NCBI RefSeq assembly: GCF_002234675.1
Contig: NC_019867.2
Location: forward strand, 30,664,747 to 30,728,746
DNA: 64,000 nucleotides
Direction of reading: 5' to 3'
From: Oryzias latipes
Taxonomy: Eukaryota > Chordata > Actinopteri > Beloniformes > Adrianichthyidae
Below are positions 53,126-64,000 of this stretch, in pieces. The position numbers and the translations under genes are program-made. Position 1 is the first letter of the stretch, and each line of letters starts with the position of its first letter. A model generated the notes under the pieces. The model searched no databases. It had not been told where the DNA came from and saw nothing but the letters and a program-made list of their open reading frames with translations.

Positions 53126-56100
53126 CTATATATCCACACTACACTCCACAGACTTTGGATCCAGGTATTTGTACGGCAGCGGCAGGTCCTTGTTCCTGTC
53201 TTCAATCTTTTTGCTCAAAGCTCTAAGTTTTTCTTGGAACTTTTGGATTTCGCTGCAAGGACCCTCCTCTGTAAAATATTCCTCATGGAAGTCCAGAAGA
53301 AATTTCTGAAACAACAAAACCAGCTTTGAGTCAAAATGAACCCAAGCATTTGTCTGACTTACAGACAAACATGAAGTTCATGTACTTACACCATCACTGG
53401 GAGCTTTGCTGAGCAACCCAACTACCCCCATGATGCGACTTGTGGTCTGAGTGTCAGGCAGGGCTTCCATGATTGAGGCCTCGGTCGCCTCTCCCTTCTT
53501 GGTGGGTGGGGGCTTTTGCATGGTGGAGGGGCCATTTAGCATCAATCCATAATAGTCATTCTGCAGAAATGAAAAGCAGAAACATTTGTTCAGAAGAAGA
53601 TTGTTCCTAAAGTTGTAGAAATGTCAGAAAAGAAAAAACAATGTGAGAATTTCTGAGTCAGCTGTTAGAAGGTGAAGTTTTCCAGATTCTTGGATTTCTT
53701 CCAGATCATCAAGTGGAAATGAAATCTGTCTCCAAACAGACAAGTAAACTAGAATGAATGTCAAATCCATTCACATGTTAGTTTCCTAAAGTTCACCACT
53801 GTTGTTTTTCCACATCCAGAGAATCCAAAGGGAACATTCTTAGAACATTCTAGACACTGGATGGTCACATGACTTTAAAGTCTGTCCACACATTGGACTG
53901 GAATGATCCGTGTTGATCTGTGATAGTCATGTTTTATGTTTCAGTAAAATAAACTTACCTTGTCTCAATCCAAGTAGTATTTTCCTGGATCGATTATCAT
54001 CAATTTGATTTCATTTTGAAACCATTTTATAGCGGTGTAATTTAATTAAACAGATCAATCTGATTGGATAAATCAATTAATTGAACAATCGTTTACTCGT
54101 TGCACCTTTAATCTACATTTACTGCTATTAAAGAGATTTTTTGATGTAATTTGTTGTAGTACCAGCGTAAAAAATGTTTACTTTCACCCCTGATTGTGTT
54201 AGTGTTGATTGGAGTTGATTTTGGTTCGCATGTTATCACCTCAAAGCTGCTCATCACAGATAAAAGTGATGGACTTGCTGTGAAATTCTTTAACTCCATA
54301 GTTAAAGAGCTAAATCTTCTTCTTTTCAGTCAAAGATGTCCAGCCAACAATTTAACTTAATTAAAACAAGTGTATTTATCCCCTAGGGGCAATTCTTTTT
54401 GAAAAAGCTTGAAAAAAAATTACAAAAAAATTATATACAGTACTATAATTCCTCAATCCATGGATAGGTCCAATAGTACACAATCCATCCATCCATCTAT
54501 TTTCTAAACCCACTTTAGTCACATCCGGTGTCCCAGGAATACTGGAGCCTATCCAGCGACTAACAAGTAAAGCTGGAGTTCTCCCTGAGGGTATTCCAGA
54601 AAGCAGGTAATGCTAGTTACGCAAAGTTTGAGGCTAAGGAAGAGGATAACCTCAGCTTTCTGTTTTAAAAAAAAGTAAGTATGTTTCAGGGTATGCTTAC
54701 CATGGCAACTCATGCTCTGAACATAACCTGGTCTGGAGCAGGTTTAGTTAAAGGTTAGTTTGTTTTCAGAGAGGTGAAGCAGCATGGCGTGTCCATTTGA
54801 AGATGATTTAATGGATGAAGAAGCTCAGATAATACTTTTTCCACCATGAGAGGATGATAAGACCACATATGGATGTTGGAAAGATAAGCTTTTTACTTTG
54901 ATCTAACTTAATTATTGTTAAGATAAATCATTTTTTTGGTTCAGTCAACTTAAAAATAACACATAGTTATCAGACAGTTATTTTCCTTTCATTCAAATGA
55001 ATTCAATTAAGTATAGGTGTAACTTTGGTGCTGCTATTAGATTGGCACGGATTGGCAAGGAATTGTGAATTTCCTTTGCCTGTCTGGACGGATTTGGGTT
55101 TAAGTATAGGTTTTTGACCAAATGTGTTTAGTTGTTTAGCTGTTTTACTGTGTTTTGCCGAGTTATTATACCCTGCTTTGTTTAATTCTTTCTGCACCAT
55201 GAGTGAGGGGGAGGAAGAGGATGATGATGATATTAAGTGCCACTAGTGCTCTATTATGTCATAAGAACTGAAGTTAAAGGCTACGTTTACACTGCAGGCT
55301 GAAACGACCTAAATCTGATTTGTTTTACCCATATACGACCTGTATCTGATCTTTTCATGACAGTCCGAACGACACATATCCGATCTCTTCAAATGCAACC
55401 TCCATCTGAACGGCCAGGCCGCACGTATTCGACCCGTACGTCATAGATACACTACAAACTTCATCATTCTGCGTTGAAGTGGGCGGGAACGAGAACATAA
55501 ACATCATGTTCATCAGCAGCATCACCATGGCGGATGATGCTGCTGAGACCAGTCAGTGGAAGGGAAGCAGGTCACCAATTGGATTCATATTTGGGGCGAC
55601 AGCTCTATTCAGGCCAAATTCAAGGGTTCTTATCGCAAATTTCTAGCCAAATGGCTGAGCGTGGGTACAGATGATCCTGGCTCCAATGCCAGCGAAAAAT
55701 AAAAAGCCTCCAAGCCAAATACAAGGAGGTTAAAGACTGGAACAAGCGAAGTGGCCGTCAACCTATCACCTGTCCATTTTATGAAGAGGGGTACAGCATT
55801 TTGGGGGATAAGCCCAGCGTTGTTGACATCCATTGTTAACGTTAGCTACTTCCGGAAACAACGAGTGATGTCATTCACCGTTGAGGACTCTTCTGCGCAT
55901 GCGGTTCACTTCTGGGTAATTTCACGGTCACACAGGAGATCACAAAAGTTCACATTTCATTGGAAATCGGATTTTTTGATTTAATTTTTTTTATTAAGCA
56001 TTAACCCCTTCATTGTGAACGTTGCCAAATATAGAGACATGATAAATAAAAGTGTGATGCACATTGCAAATCCACACTGCTCTATTAATTTTAATGTTGT

Positions 56101-56414
56101 AAAAATGAGAATATCTGCAGCCTCAAACTTAGACATATGAGAGTTCAAGAAGTACAAAAAATTAAGATGGAAAAACAATTAATTAAATTGGAGTAATATG
56201 ACATTTATTTAGATAAATATGTAAATATGAGTTATATAAACAATTATTGAGTTGGATAGACGTAAGCGTCAGGTTGCCTAAGGACCCTCACTGGGTGATG
56301 TTAATTTCTCACCATTGCATCCATTCATTATCATTGCTTGCCATTAATTGTTCGTTCGAACCCAACCTTGGATTCCTGCTTGCCAGTCCTTCACCGTACA
56401 AACCGAGCTACCCA

Positions 56415-56504
<90 letters not shown>

Positions 56505-59500
56505 TTTTATATATTTGTTTGTTATTTATTTGTTTTATATATATATAAAAGAAGGAATATGAGAAACTGGAGAAATACCAGGGACTCAGAGAAGAACTGG
56601 AGAAAGCCTGGAAAGTGAAGGTGACAGTGGTGCCTGTGGTAATTGGAGCACTCGGGGCAGTAACCCCCAAGCTGGAGGAGTGGCTACAACAGCAGCACTC
56701 ACCTGTCCAGAGTTGATGGCTGCATGCTGCACAGAGCAGGTGAACATCACCATGGTAACAAACTTGACCAGCTCATCCACAGTGTTGAACTTCTGTGGGA
56801 TTCCTGTGGATTGGAACAAATGACTGCATCACTTCTGTAGATTGAGGTAAACGGATCTAGTTTGGGATTTCTCTTTGTGATGATGAATGTTTCTTCCTCA
56901 TCATAAATCTGGACTTCTGGGAAGAAGCCACAACGCCACAGAGACATAGAGCAGCTGAACTTCACAACTTGATTAATTGCAAAAAGCGCAAACATTGCGA
57001 AAAGCAATTCCTGATCATGCCCCCCCAAAAGAAAATAACCACAGCAACAGACAAATCTGCTAATAAGTCGCTTAATTTCCTTCTGGAAGAAATTAGAACC
57101 GGAAGGATGTTAATAATAATAATAATAATATTCATTGAGATCTGCTGACTGCTCCCCAGGAGAAACCAGCGATCATCATAAAGTTTGTTAATGATCTCAC
57201 ATGCGCTGTGATGGTCCAGCTTTGAGTCAAATCATTCCCCTAAAATAGCTGGACCTTTCTAGACTGGACCAGAACTGGACCATAGCGCTCAGTGGAAATG
57301 AAGCTTTAGGTAAATAGATGATCATTTGTTTTATATTTTAAAATAAGTAATTAAAGGAGAATTTATTTGTAAGAAGATACCAGAGGCATAAACCAAAAAA
57401 TGGGATTGATGAATCCACTGAAAGACTAGAAAATAGTTCATGTCAGAGAAGAGAATGAAGATGAGGGGGTCAGTGGATGCGGTGGATTTGCTGTAAGTAT
57501 CGCCCCCCCCTGAAGGTAAACAGCTGAAGGATTTGCTCACCAGTTCCTGTTTTACTCAGAAATCCATGTTCAAAGATTTCCTGGATCCATTCCTGCAGTT
57601 CAATGTCATTTTCAACGTCGCTGTCGTCCTTATAGTAGTAGCTGAGAGTTTCCGTGACAAAGCTTTGAGAAACAGAAACAGTCAGCAACATGTTTTCTAC
57701 TCATTCATTATTCATTATTGAAACAATGAATAGGACTCTACTTATTATGTAGCCACATGGAAGAACTGTGAGGAAATGTGAGGTTTCTTTTCTGATCTGA
57801 ACTTGGACTGAAACCCTTTTGATGGACAGTTGTGTTTGCTGCAGACAGACAGACCATAATAACCTGCATTTAGCTTAAAATGGAGATCAGTGGAGTAGAG
57901 AGGAGGTGAGTCTTCAGCAGGCCGGCCTGTTCATCTCTAACTTCTGTTCTTCAGATTGTCAGACCTGCAGCTCCTTCATGGATCATCTCCACCTCAGCTC
58001 ATTCTGAAGCATCACTTCATCCACACAAAGCAGAAAGCCTGAACTCCCTCTGTACTGTCTGTCTCTAACATGGACTATGATGACGGATAGAAACGTCCTG
58101 GAAACCTGTGCATGATGTCCCACAGCTCCAGTCCATCATCTCTGTAGTGGAAGTTTTTCACATCTTCCAGACCTCGCTCCTTGATGTCGTCAGGTATGCA
58201 GAGAGACGTGTAGGTGAGGTTGGACAGAGATCTCTGCAGGATGGTGTCCATACCATTTCCACCAGAAGCTGTAAACTACAGAACAGACAAAAAAGTTACA
58301 AACTTTCCATGAGACTTAGATGATGAAGTCGTGTGATCTTCTTCGCTACACACTTGGCTGAAAAGTCCACCGTCAGAGATGAGACTCTCTCGAGCCAAGA
58401 CGTTGATCTGCAGAGTGTCATGTGTGTGACGGATGAGGATCTGAAACAGAAATGTGCAGCAAAGGTTATTGAGGAATCTTCCAGCTCATGAAGACACTGC
58501 TGCATCAGCTTCAGGTACCTTGAAAACAGGATGAACTCTGGGTAAGTTTCTCTTTAGAGCAACGGCAAAGACCTCAGCCAGCAGGTGAGTGCGCAGCAGG
58601 TGATAGTTGAGCTCATGCAGGTTGAAATCTGCACTTCTCACATACAGCTTTGCCAACAGCCAGTCCAGCTCAGAGTCAGAGGGAAGAAAGATGGGGTTGT
58701 CCTCTCCGGGTTTCTGCTTCAGCTGCAGGAGAAGATCAAACACAACAAATCCTAATCATCAGTGATAATGAACCGTCAGTCTGGAAAAAATCCTTTGTTC
58801 CAGATTAGAGGGAAGATCGGGCCTAAAAAATCCAGCCCAACCCGACCCAGGCCCGCGGGCATTAAAGCCCAACCCAGCCCGAACCCGACCAATTAACTTG
58901 ATTTGCAGGCCCGAGTCCAACGCAAACGCGAAATTTCAATTTATCCCATAGTATTTTGGGCAGAAAAAAATGCAAGATTTCTTAAGGTTAAAATAATCCA
59001 CATATTTTTATGATCATGATAAATGCATTTGCACGGGAGCCGGTTTAGCTTATGCTGGTTTGCGGCGCCTTCCGTCCGTGAAACCAGGGTTCGAATCCGG
59101 GCTGCCCTGTCCCTGTTCCTTTCTCTACTTCTGTGCCGGTCCCAAGCCCGGTTGCTTTGAGAAGGTTGCGTCAGGAAGGGCATCCGGCGTAAAACATTGC
59201 CAAGTTTACCATGCGACTTGTTCGCTGTGGCGACCCCTGATGGGAAAAGCCGACAGAGAACGACGACAACGATAAATGCATTTGCACAACGAAATAACGC
59301 TGGAACACAGAATAAGAGGCCAGACAAAGAGGGTGAAAGAGAGATCTTGATGCACACTCGCTTCATTACGCGGAACAATTCTGCAGCCGCGGTGCGTGTT
59401 TGCCTTTTCAGTTCCCCTGTCTTAAGTTTATCCTTGACTTCTTGCTGCTCCATATCGCCGATACCTAAACAAAATAGATGCGGACTTGCAGAGGGAAGAT

Positions 59501-59771
59501 TACATTCACGACACGTGCGCAAAGCGTGTTTAGTAGTAGTTCTATAGCAATTACCTTACAGTGCCTTCTCTGTTTTTTCCAAATTATTTATTTATAACAA
59601 GTATTCCTTAGTTTAGTATCCACACATCGTTTTAGTAAACATTTTTATAAACATATTGTAACGGACCAGAGTTTGGACAGAGCTGCGGGTGGCCGGCGCC
59701 CCCCTCTTTTTGCCAGTCAATCAACGGTGGGCTGGTGACTGGTGGGATAGAGGCCTACTTGTGTGTGTGTG

Positions 59772-59823
<52 letters not shown>

Positions 59824-62800
59824 TTCGGTGAACGTTCTCCCTCTGAGTAAGAAGAACGGACCCTAACGTAATGATTGTCATTTTAGTCCTGAACCTGACC
59901 CGACCCGAATTTCGGGCCGGGTCAGGTTCTGACTCGGTTCTGACTCGGGCTTAAAATCTTACCTCTATTCCAGATCAAGTCCAGAACCTTCCGTTTGGTC
60001 TGTTTTCAGACTGGCATCAAGTGGCCCACTGTGTTAGGGACCAAAGCTTGTAAACAAAACCATGTGACTAAAGATCTCTTCAGTCATTGGCCAGGAACTA
60101 CGAGGGCGGGTCAAAACATCAAGTTTAAGATGCACGTGCTTCGCCCTACAATACATATAGGGACGAAAATGTATATTTCAATTACCAGTTGTGGAACAAA
60201 ACCTATTACTTGTTACTTTTGTGCAGCGGTTCATGCTGCAAGGCGGTTAGTGGCAAGGAGACGTGTGTGCTTTAAGCCAGAGTACGCTAGCAACTGTAAT
60301 GCTGAGGAGACAACGGGTATGAAGGCATGCTGAGAAGTGTTTATGACATTAAGATTGTGGGGAAAACAGTGACAAGTGATGTGGATCATGTTAAAACTGT
60401 TTGGATGAGTCGGAATTCATCCGATAACATTTCAATGAGTCGCTGCGTCTCATTGTTGTGGCGTTATCTCATTAGTTTAGAAAAATTTCGTTCAGGTAGC
60501 TTTTTGGGTGATGTCACAGCAGCGCTGGGTGCGTGCTGCGTAACGAGACACAGAAAACGGGTTAGAAGCATTTTCAGGGGTGTTAAAATAAACATTCTAA
60601 CAAATTAACAGTTGGACCCTTTTTTCTGCTTGGAAACAGTTTGTTGACACATTTGTCCGCAGCTCATCTGTCTCTACGTTCCTACTCTGCATACATCATG
60701 TGATCAGTGGCTGTTTTGTTTCAGTTGTTTCACTCCAAGGACATATTTTACTCTGACTGAGGAATCTAAGAGCAATTGGACCTCAGTCCAATTGCAAACA
60801 AACCAAGACCACCTCCAAACATGGGTCTGAGAGCGGATCCTGGTGTATTCAGACTGAAAATTGTTTCCGGATTATCGGGGAAAACTAACCCTGGTTCATT
60901 TTAAGGGTTGTCCAGTCTGAATACTTCAACACCCACCTGTATTCAAGTATGAATGTGGAGAGAAAGAGGAGAGAAAATACACTCCCTGCAATAAAAATGC
61001 TTTAAAAGTAACACATAAAACATTAAAGAACTTTTCCAATTCTATTATATATAAATAAACACACAAAGCTGTCACAAATATAGTTTTGGGGTGAATATTT
61101 AAAAGAAGCTGTACTTTTGTGAACATGGAATCAGTTTTGGATCTTTAAGTTTAGCTCATGAAAGTTGAGATCTAACAAAAGGTTTGTTTTATTCTAAAGA
61201 TGTTTCTGTTTCCCTGAAGCTGACAGGAGCTTTGAGCTTCTCTCTTGTTTGTTCTTTTTTGACTCTTTAGAGTTTTTCCAGCAGAAGACATTTTATTTTT
61301 GGTTTCTTATGTGCTCCTCCTGAAACAGTTACACACCTATTACTTTTCTGTTGTTAATTCAAATGTTATTATCTTGGTGGCGTCATAAATCTCTGTGAAC
61401 AATGAAGAATAGTGAACGGGGACTATCTGCATTCTCTTCTCTGCTGTAGTGGAACACTCCACTGATCCTCTCAACAGTGAGGAATCTCGCATTCACAAGA
61501 CTTTGGTGAGACCCAACCGAAGACTCAAAGCTACATGTTTCCAGCAGGTTTCAGTTTTTTATGGCCTCGGATACTAGAGATCTGAGTTTCCATATCTGTC
61601 ATCTTGCAGCACTTGATTGATCACCTGAATAGCGATGGGCATCATCATCCCCTCCTCAGTCTGGTGGAGCAGGACAAGCGGAGCAGCCAAGTACTGCTTC
61701 TTGTCGTTGATGGTGTTTGTTTCCACTCCGTCCAGAATCTTGTAGTCGCACAGGAAAATGTTTCCTTTCTGTTGAAATGAAAGCGGGAGAGAGTCGCTCT
61801 GTGAAGCAGATGGACAATCTAAACTCAAGCAAAGTGTCTGTCTGTGTTGATGTTTACCTCCATTTCTGAGTTCAGACTGACTGCAGGATTTTGGATGATG
61901 ACAGGAAAGTTTTCAGGAAGGCTTGTAATGCGTTTGATCACCATGGGGTTGATCCCGTTCAGGTACTGGTATCCAAAGAAGGAGTCCTTCCTCCAGTTTT
62001 CGAGGACTGAAAGAACAAATTAGCTTGACTTCAGTGTGCTGAAATGCTGAGCTTCAAAACCTGGATTCTTACTGATGTAGACTCATAACACAACAAGTAA
62101 TCAGGAAGACAAATAAAATATTAAGAACATGTTGCCATTGACAATAAATTTCAGTCACATTGGAAAGTTGTACAATCAATTTTCTGTCTGGTCATCAATT
62201 TTATTTCCAGTCAGCTGTTAAACTATCAGCTGTTCTATGACAGTTTCTTTTGGTCTGCCAAACTATTACACTTTTTGGGCAGATCAGAATAGAATAAGAA
62301 CATGTTGACATTGTACCTGTTGTTGGAGTAACTACAAGTTTGTAGAAATCCTCGATATCCTCAAAACTGGTCCATGTTCTTTTACCCTTAAGATATCCAA
62401 TAAACTGCTCATATATACTACAAAGAAAAAATCAGCAGAAAAGTTATTCATTAACCTAGAACAACTTTGACATGAAAAATTAACAATCAGAAAAAATACA
62501 GGAGCTTTACATATTGAAGTCCTTGATTCCAGTTGAAATAATACTGGCAATGGTGGACCTGTCATCATGAGGCAGTGAACGAATTGAGTTTTCTTTCACA
62601 CATTCTGGAATTCCACCCTTATAGACATCCCAGCTGAGGAAAACAGAAGAGCAGGAATGTTAAAAAAAAATTGCACAATCAAAAAATGAGGAAGAACAAA
62701 AACACAGAAAGAGACCAGACTGGAGCCCAAACTGAGTTAAGACACAGACACAGGTCAACACTTTGGCACCTTTTGCCTTATAGGAGGCATGAGCCATGAT

Positions 62801-63618
62801 GGAAGCTAAATGCAGAACTTTAATAAAGTAGAACAAAAGAGTATAACCACTAAAACATCCATAATCAAGAAACAGAAAGGGTAAGTTTGGAACTTCTTTT
62901 CTATGTACTAAATGAATTGTATTTTCTTATGTAAATGTGAATTAATGAGATAAATGCATTGATGAGTAGATTTTCTCACCAGTAAATGCTCTGCTGCTCT
63001 CGGAGCTCCTCCTTCCGGTCAGTTCTGAGCTTTTCGTCTGTCTCCTTAAAGTCCAACACAGCTAAATAAAAGACGACAACAACACAAATGTCTCTTGTTG
63101 TTTAATGGATGTTGGGCATTTCTTTATTTGTGCTTCTGGTCATTTTTAAGCGCCTTTTTCCAATAACTTCAATATGAAAGTGACTCAAACACACAAACCT
63201 TTTCCCTCTCTGAACAAGTTGATATTGCCATTAGAGATCCAGTGGTAGATGGGAAACCTGTAGACTTTTCCACTGGGAGTTTCCACTTCCACCTTTCCAG
63301 GGAGCCAATCAGTCGAACTCATCCAGCCTTTCTCAAGCTTTATCATCTCGAGCTCCCCGATGTCTTCAGAGCAGCTCACAGTGAATGTTGACGTCTACAA
63401 ATCAGGAGAAAAAGCTTCAGAATTGCTGAAACAGGAAGAGCTCAGAGCTGCATGATCATCAGCTCACTCACATTTCCCTTGCTGAATGACTCAAACCAAT
63501 GAAAGAGCTTTGTGCTTTCGCTCTGCCTCTTTGTGCCGTGCAGAGTTATGTTGACCCAGCATAAGGTGGAGGGGCGGGATGCATTGTCAGTCCAGACAGT
63601 CACTTTGTAGTCAACCAT
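53126..63618 (-). CDS. Lipoxygenase (PLAT plus catalytic domain), 658 residues, 14 coding exons
   Basis: Exons (minus): 63618-63472, 63394-63199, 63061-62980, 62633-62511, 62417-62317, 62006-61858, 61768-61625, 58722-58519, 58440-58354, 58275-58106, 57662-57541, 56803-56703, 53560-53390 and 53305-53126. All borders are GT-AG, phases agree, and the sum is 1977 nt. Fourteen exons and about 660 residues are the norm for animal lipoxygenases. PLAT domain: residues 1 to about 115 ([18 protein letters not shown]). Non-haem iron ligands are present: H350 and H355 ([12 protein letters not shown]), H535 and N539 (VQHAAIN) and the C-terminal Ile658. Ala414 (FTASGG) lies at the position where Ala usually goes with S-stereospecific oxygenation. 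It would dioxygenate polyunsaturated fatty acids. Which fish ALOX group it belongs to (15B/E3-like or 5-like) is unclear. Introns 7 and 12 are swollen by transposons. Confidence 0.9.
54480..54870 (+). mobile_element. Retroposon tail and Harbinger transposase start
   Basis: 54481-54575 is a common retroposon tail (CAATCCATCCATCCATC, then GGAGCCTATCCAGCGACTAA). 54580-54640 looks like a Harbinger-type end (GAGGGTATTCCAGAAAGCAGG). At 54784 ATG starts [17 protein letters not shown], the N-terminus of Harbinger/HARBI1-like transposases, which then stops. All lie in lipoxygenase intron 12. Confidence 0.5.
55278..55990 (+). mobile_element. DNA transposon remnant with Myb/SANT-like domain (Harbinger-type partner)
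   Basis: The left part GGCTACGTTTACACTGCAGGC looks like a transposon end. At 55575-55830 frame-shifted translation shows [30 protein letters not shown] and [11 protein letters not shown], then KPSVVDI. This matches the Myb/SANT-like DNA-binding proteins encoded beside Harbinger transposases. Stops and shifts make it dead. The right end is not defined. Confidence 0.5.
56250..56418 (-). mobile_element. tRNA-derived SINE, minus strand
   Basis: On the minus strand an A-box-like TAGCTCGGTTTG and a B-box GGTTCGAAC (about 56350-56360) lie about 45 bases apart, followed by body sequence with GGTCCTTAGGCAACCTGACGC. The promoter end abuts the TA microsatellite. Confidence 0.5.
56419..56500. repeat. 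(TA)n microsatellite
   Basis: About 40 TA units followed by T-rich sequence with shorter TA runs to 56550, in lipoxygenase intron 12. Ile-Tyr open frames here are artefacts. Confidence 0.95.
57110..57131. repeat. (AAT)n short microsatellite
   Basis: A short AAT run in lipoxygenase intron 11. Confidence 0.8.
59035..59275 (+). mobile_element. tRNA-derived SINE with RTE-type tail
   Basis: The head GGGAGCCGGTTTAGCTTATG and the perfect B box GGTTCGAATCC (59088-59098) lie about 45 bases apart. The tail carries CCGGTCCCAAGCCCGG, GGAAGGGCATCCGGCGTAA and TGTGGCGACCCCTGA, shared with 36420-36690. It is nested in the hAT. Confidence 0.75.
59758..59820 (+). repeat. (GT)n microsatellite
   Basis: About 30 GT units with one TT interruption, inside the hAT element. 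Confidence 0.95.
59985..60935. repeat. Unclassified transposon-like repeat
   Basis: The left part CGTTTGGTCTGTTTTCAGACTGG and right part CCAGTCTGAATAC share an inverted CCAGTCTGA/TCAGACTGG phrase, and the interior is relatively CpG-rich with no recognisable protein. Boundaries are uncertain. Confidence 0.35.
60936..61624. other. Lipoxygenase intron 7, unique part
   Basis: No feature is seen between the repeat and the splice donor of exon 61625-61768. Confidence 0.5.
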
Positions 63619-63820
63619 TTTGTCTCAAAATGCAATATCTCTGGGAAAAAACAACCATCAGCAATAATGAATGATCAGTATTTTAAGGTTTTCCAGGAAA
63701 TGCAGGTGATCTGAAATAAGCTTTTCTTACCTCTGTGAGTTCAGGATACAAACTCTTGAGCAGATCTCCTTTGCAGGAATAAAACGTCTCAGCAGGTTTG
63801 GTCTTTTATACACAACCTTG
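63619..63820 (-). promoter_or_regulatory. Lipoxygenase 5' UTR exon and TATA promoter
   Basis: A TATA box TATAAAAG lies at 63803-63810 (minus). Transcription probably starts near 63778. Non-coding exon 1 ends at 63731 (donor GTAAGA). The intron ends at CCCAG, and exon 2 starts at 63640 with 22 untranslated bases before the ATG at 63618. Confidence 0.7.
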
Positions 63821-64000
63821 TTTTTTTGGTGAGGGGGGGTGTCTGTCACCTTTCAACTGTCACCTGTGATGAGGAAACTTCAGACAGAGATTCCACAGAA
63901 ACACAAAAGTATCAACAGCAGTCATCAATCCAAGTTAACACTCAAAAGTACAGGTACTTTATCTATTCTCAGGTAAAAATGGCGAAATTCTAGGAAAAAA

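Larger units (their letters stand above)
58806..59967 (-). mobile_element. hAT element with perfect 8-bp target duplication, BED-type start remains
   Basis: The ends TAGAGGGAAGAT and ATCTTACCTCTA are near-perfect inverted repeats. The flanks TTCCAGAT (58798-58805 and 59968-59975) are an exact 8-bp duplication. Just inside are matching GGGC/CCCGACCC-type repeats. At 59453 (minus) a start [20 protein letters not shown] matches the N-terminus of BED-finger hAT transposases; the rest is lost. It contains the SINE at 59035-59275 and a GT array. It is inserted in lipoxygenase intron 7. Confidence 0.85.

Noticed and set aside
56247..56670. Ile-Tyr repeat proteins on both strands
   Set aside because: Caused by the TA microsatellite and not conserved sequence.

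Overview
This is a stretch of vertebrate nuclear DNA, almost certainly from a ray-finned fish (percomorph-like teleost). The supporting signs are GT-AG introns, a GIMAP-type immune GTPase gene, and a dense mix of typical teleost transposons: Rex3/RTE-like, L2/Rex1-like and L1-like LINEs, BEL/Pao and Ty3/gypsy elements, Tc1, hAT, pogo and Harbinger elements, tRNA-derived SINEs, and long ATCT, TA and GT microsatellites. It contains no operons, CRISPR arrays or bacterial genes.

Three host genes can be read exon by exon. (1) 240-15140, plus strand: a GIMAP/AIG1 gene of seven coding exons whose splice phases agree throughout. It encodes four tandem AIG1 domains, a long charged coiled coil and a C-terminal CaaX box (CCIL). 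Only the fourth domain keeps all GTPase motifs, and exactly that domain has an in-frame TGA inside its P-loop. (2) 27548-29795, minus strand: a complete 375-residue actin with the seven-intron layout of smooth-muscle actins but mostly cytoplasmic-type residues. (3) 53126-63780, minus strand: a complete lipoxygenase of 658 residues in 14 coding exons, with PLAT domain, all protein iron ligands, a TATA promoter and a poly(A) signal.

The rest is mainly transposon debris. Intron 5 of the GIMAP gene (3836-12298) holds Tc1, BEL/Pao, L2-type LINE and LINE-ORF1 pieces. At 15.8-20.2 kb a hAT element is split by a TTAA-type MITE and a LINE. At 22.1-24.5 kb an L1-type LINE is split by an L2/Rex1-type LINE. 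From 30 to 43 kb there is no gene, only short repeats, a pogo-like element (39379-40747) and an internally deleted LINE. The most ordered repeat structure is 43.5-52.6 kb: a decayed gypsy pol was hit by two hAT elements, which were themselves hit by a Tigger-like MITE, a gypsy LTR element, another hAT MITE and a TTAA MITE. Nearly every boundary there is marked by terminal repeats and target-site duplications.

I found no new multi-gene system. The best candidates for something undescribed are the four-domain prenylated GIMAP with its nonsense codon, the hybrid actin and the datable nested transposon stack. Element family names rest on recognised protein motifs, termini and target duplications, not on database searches.
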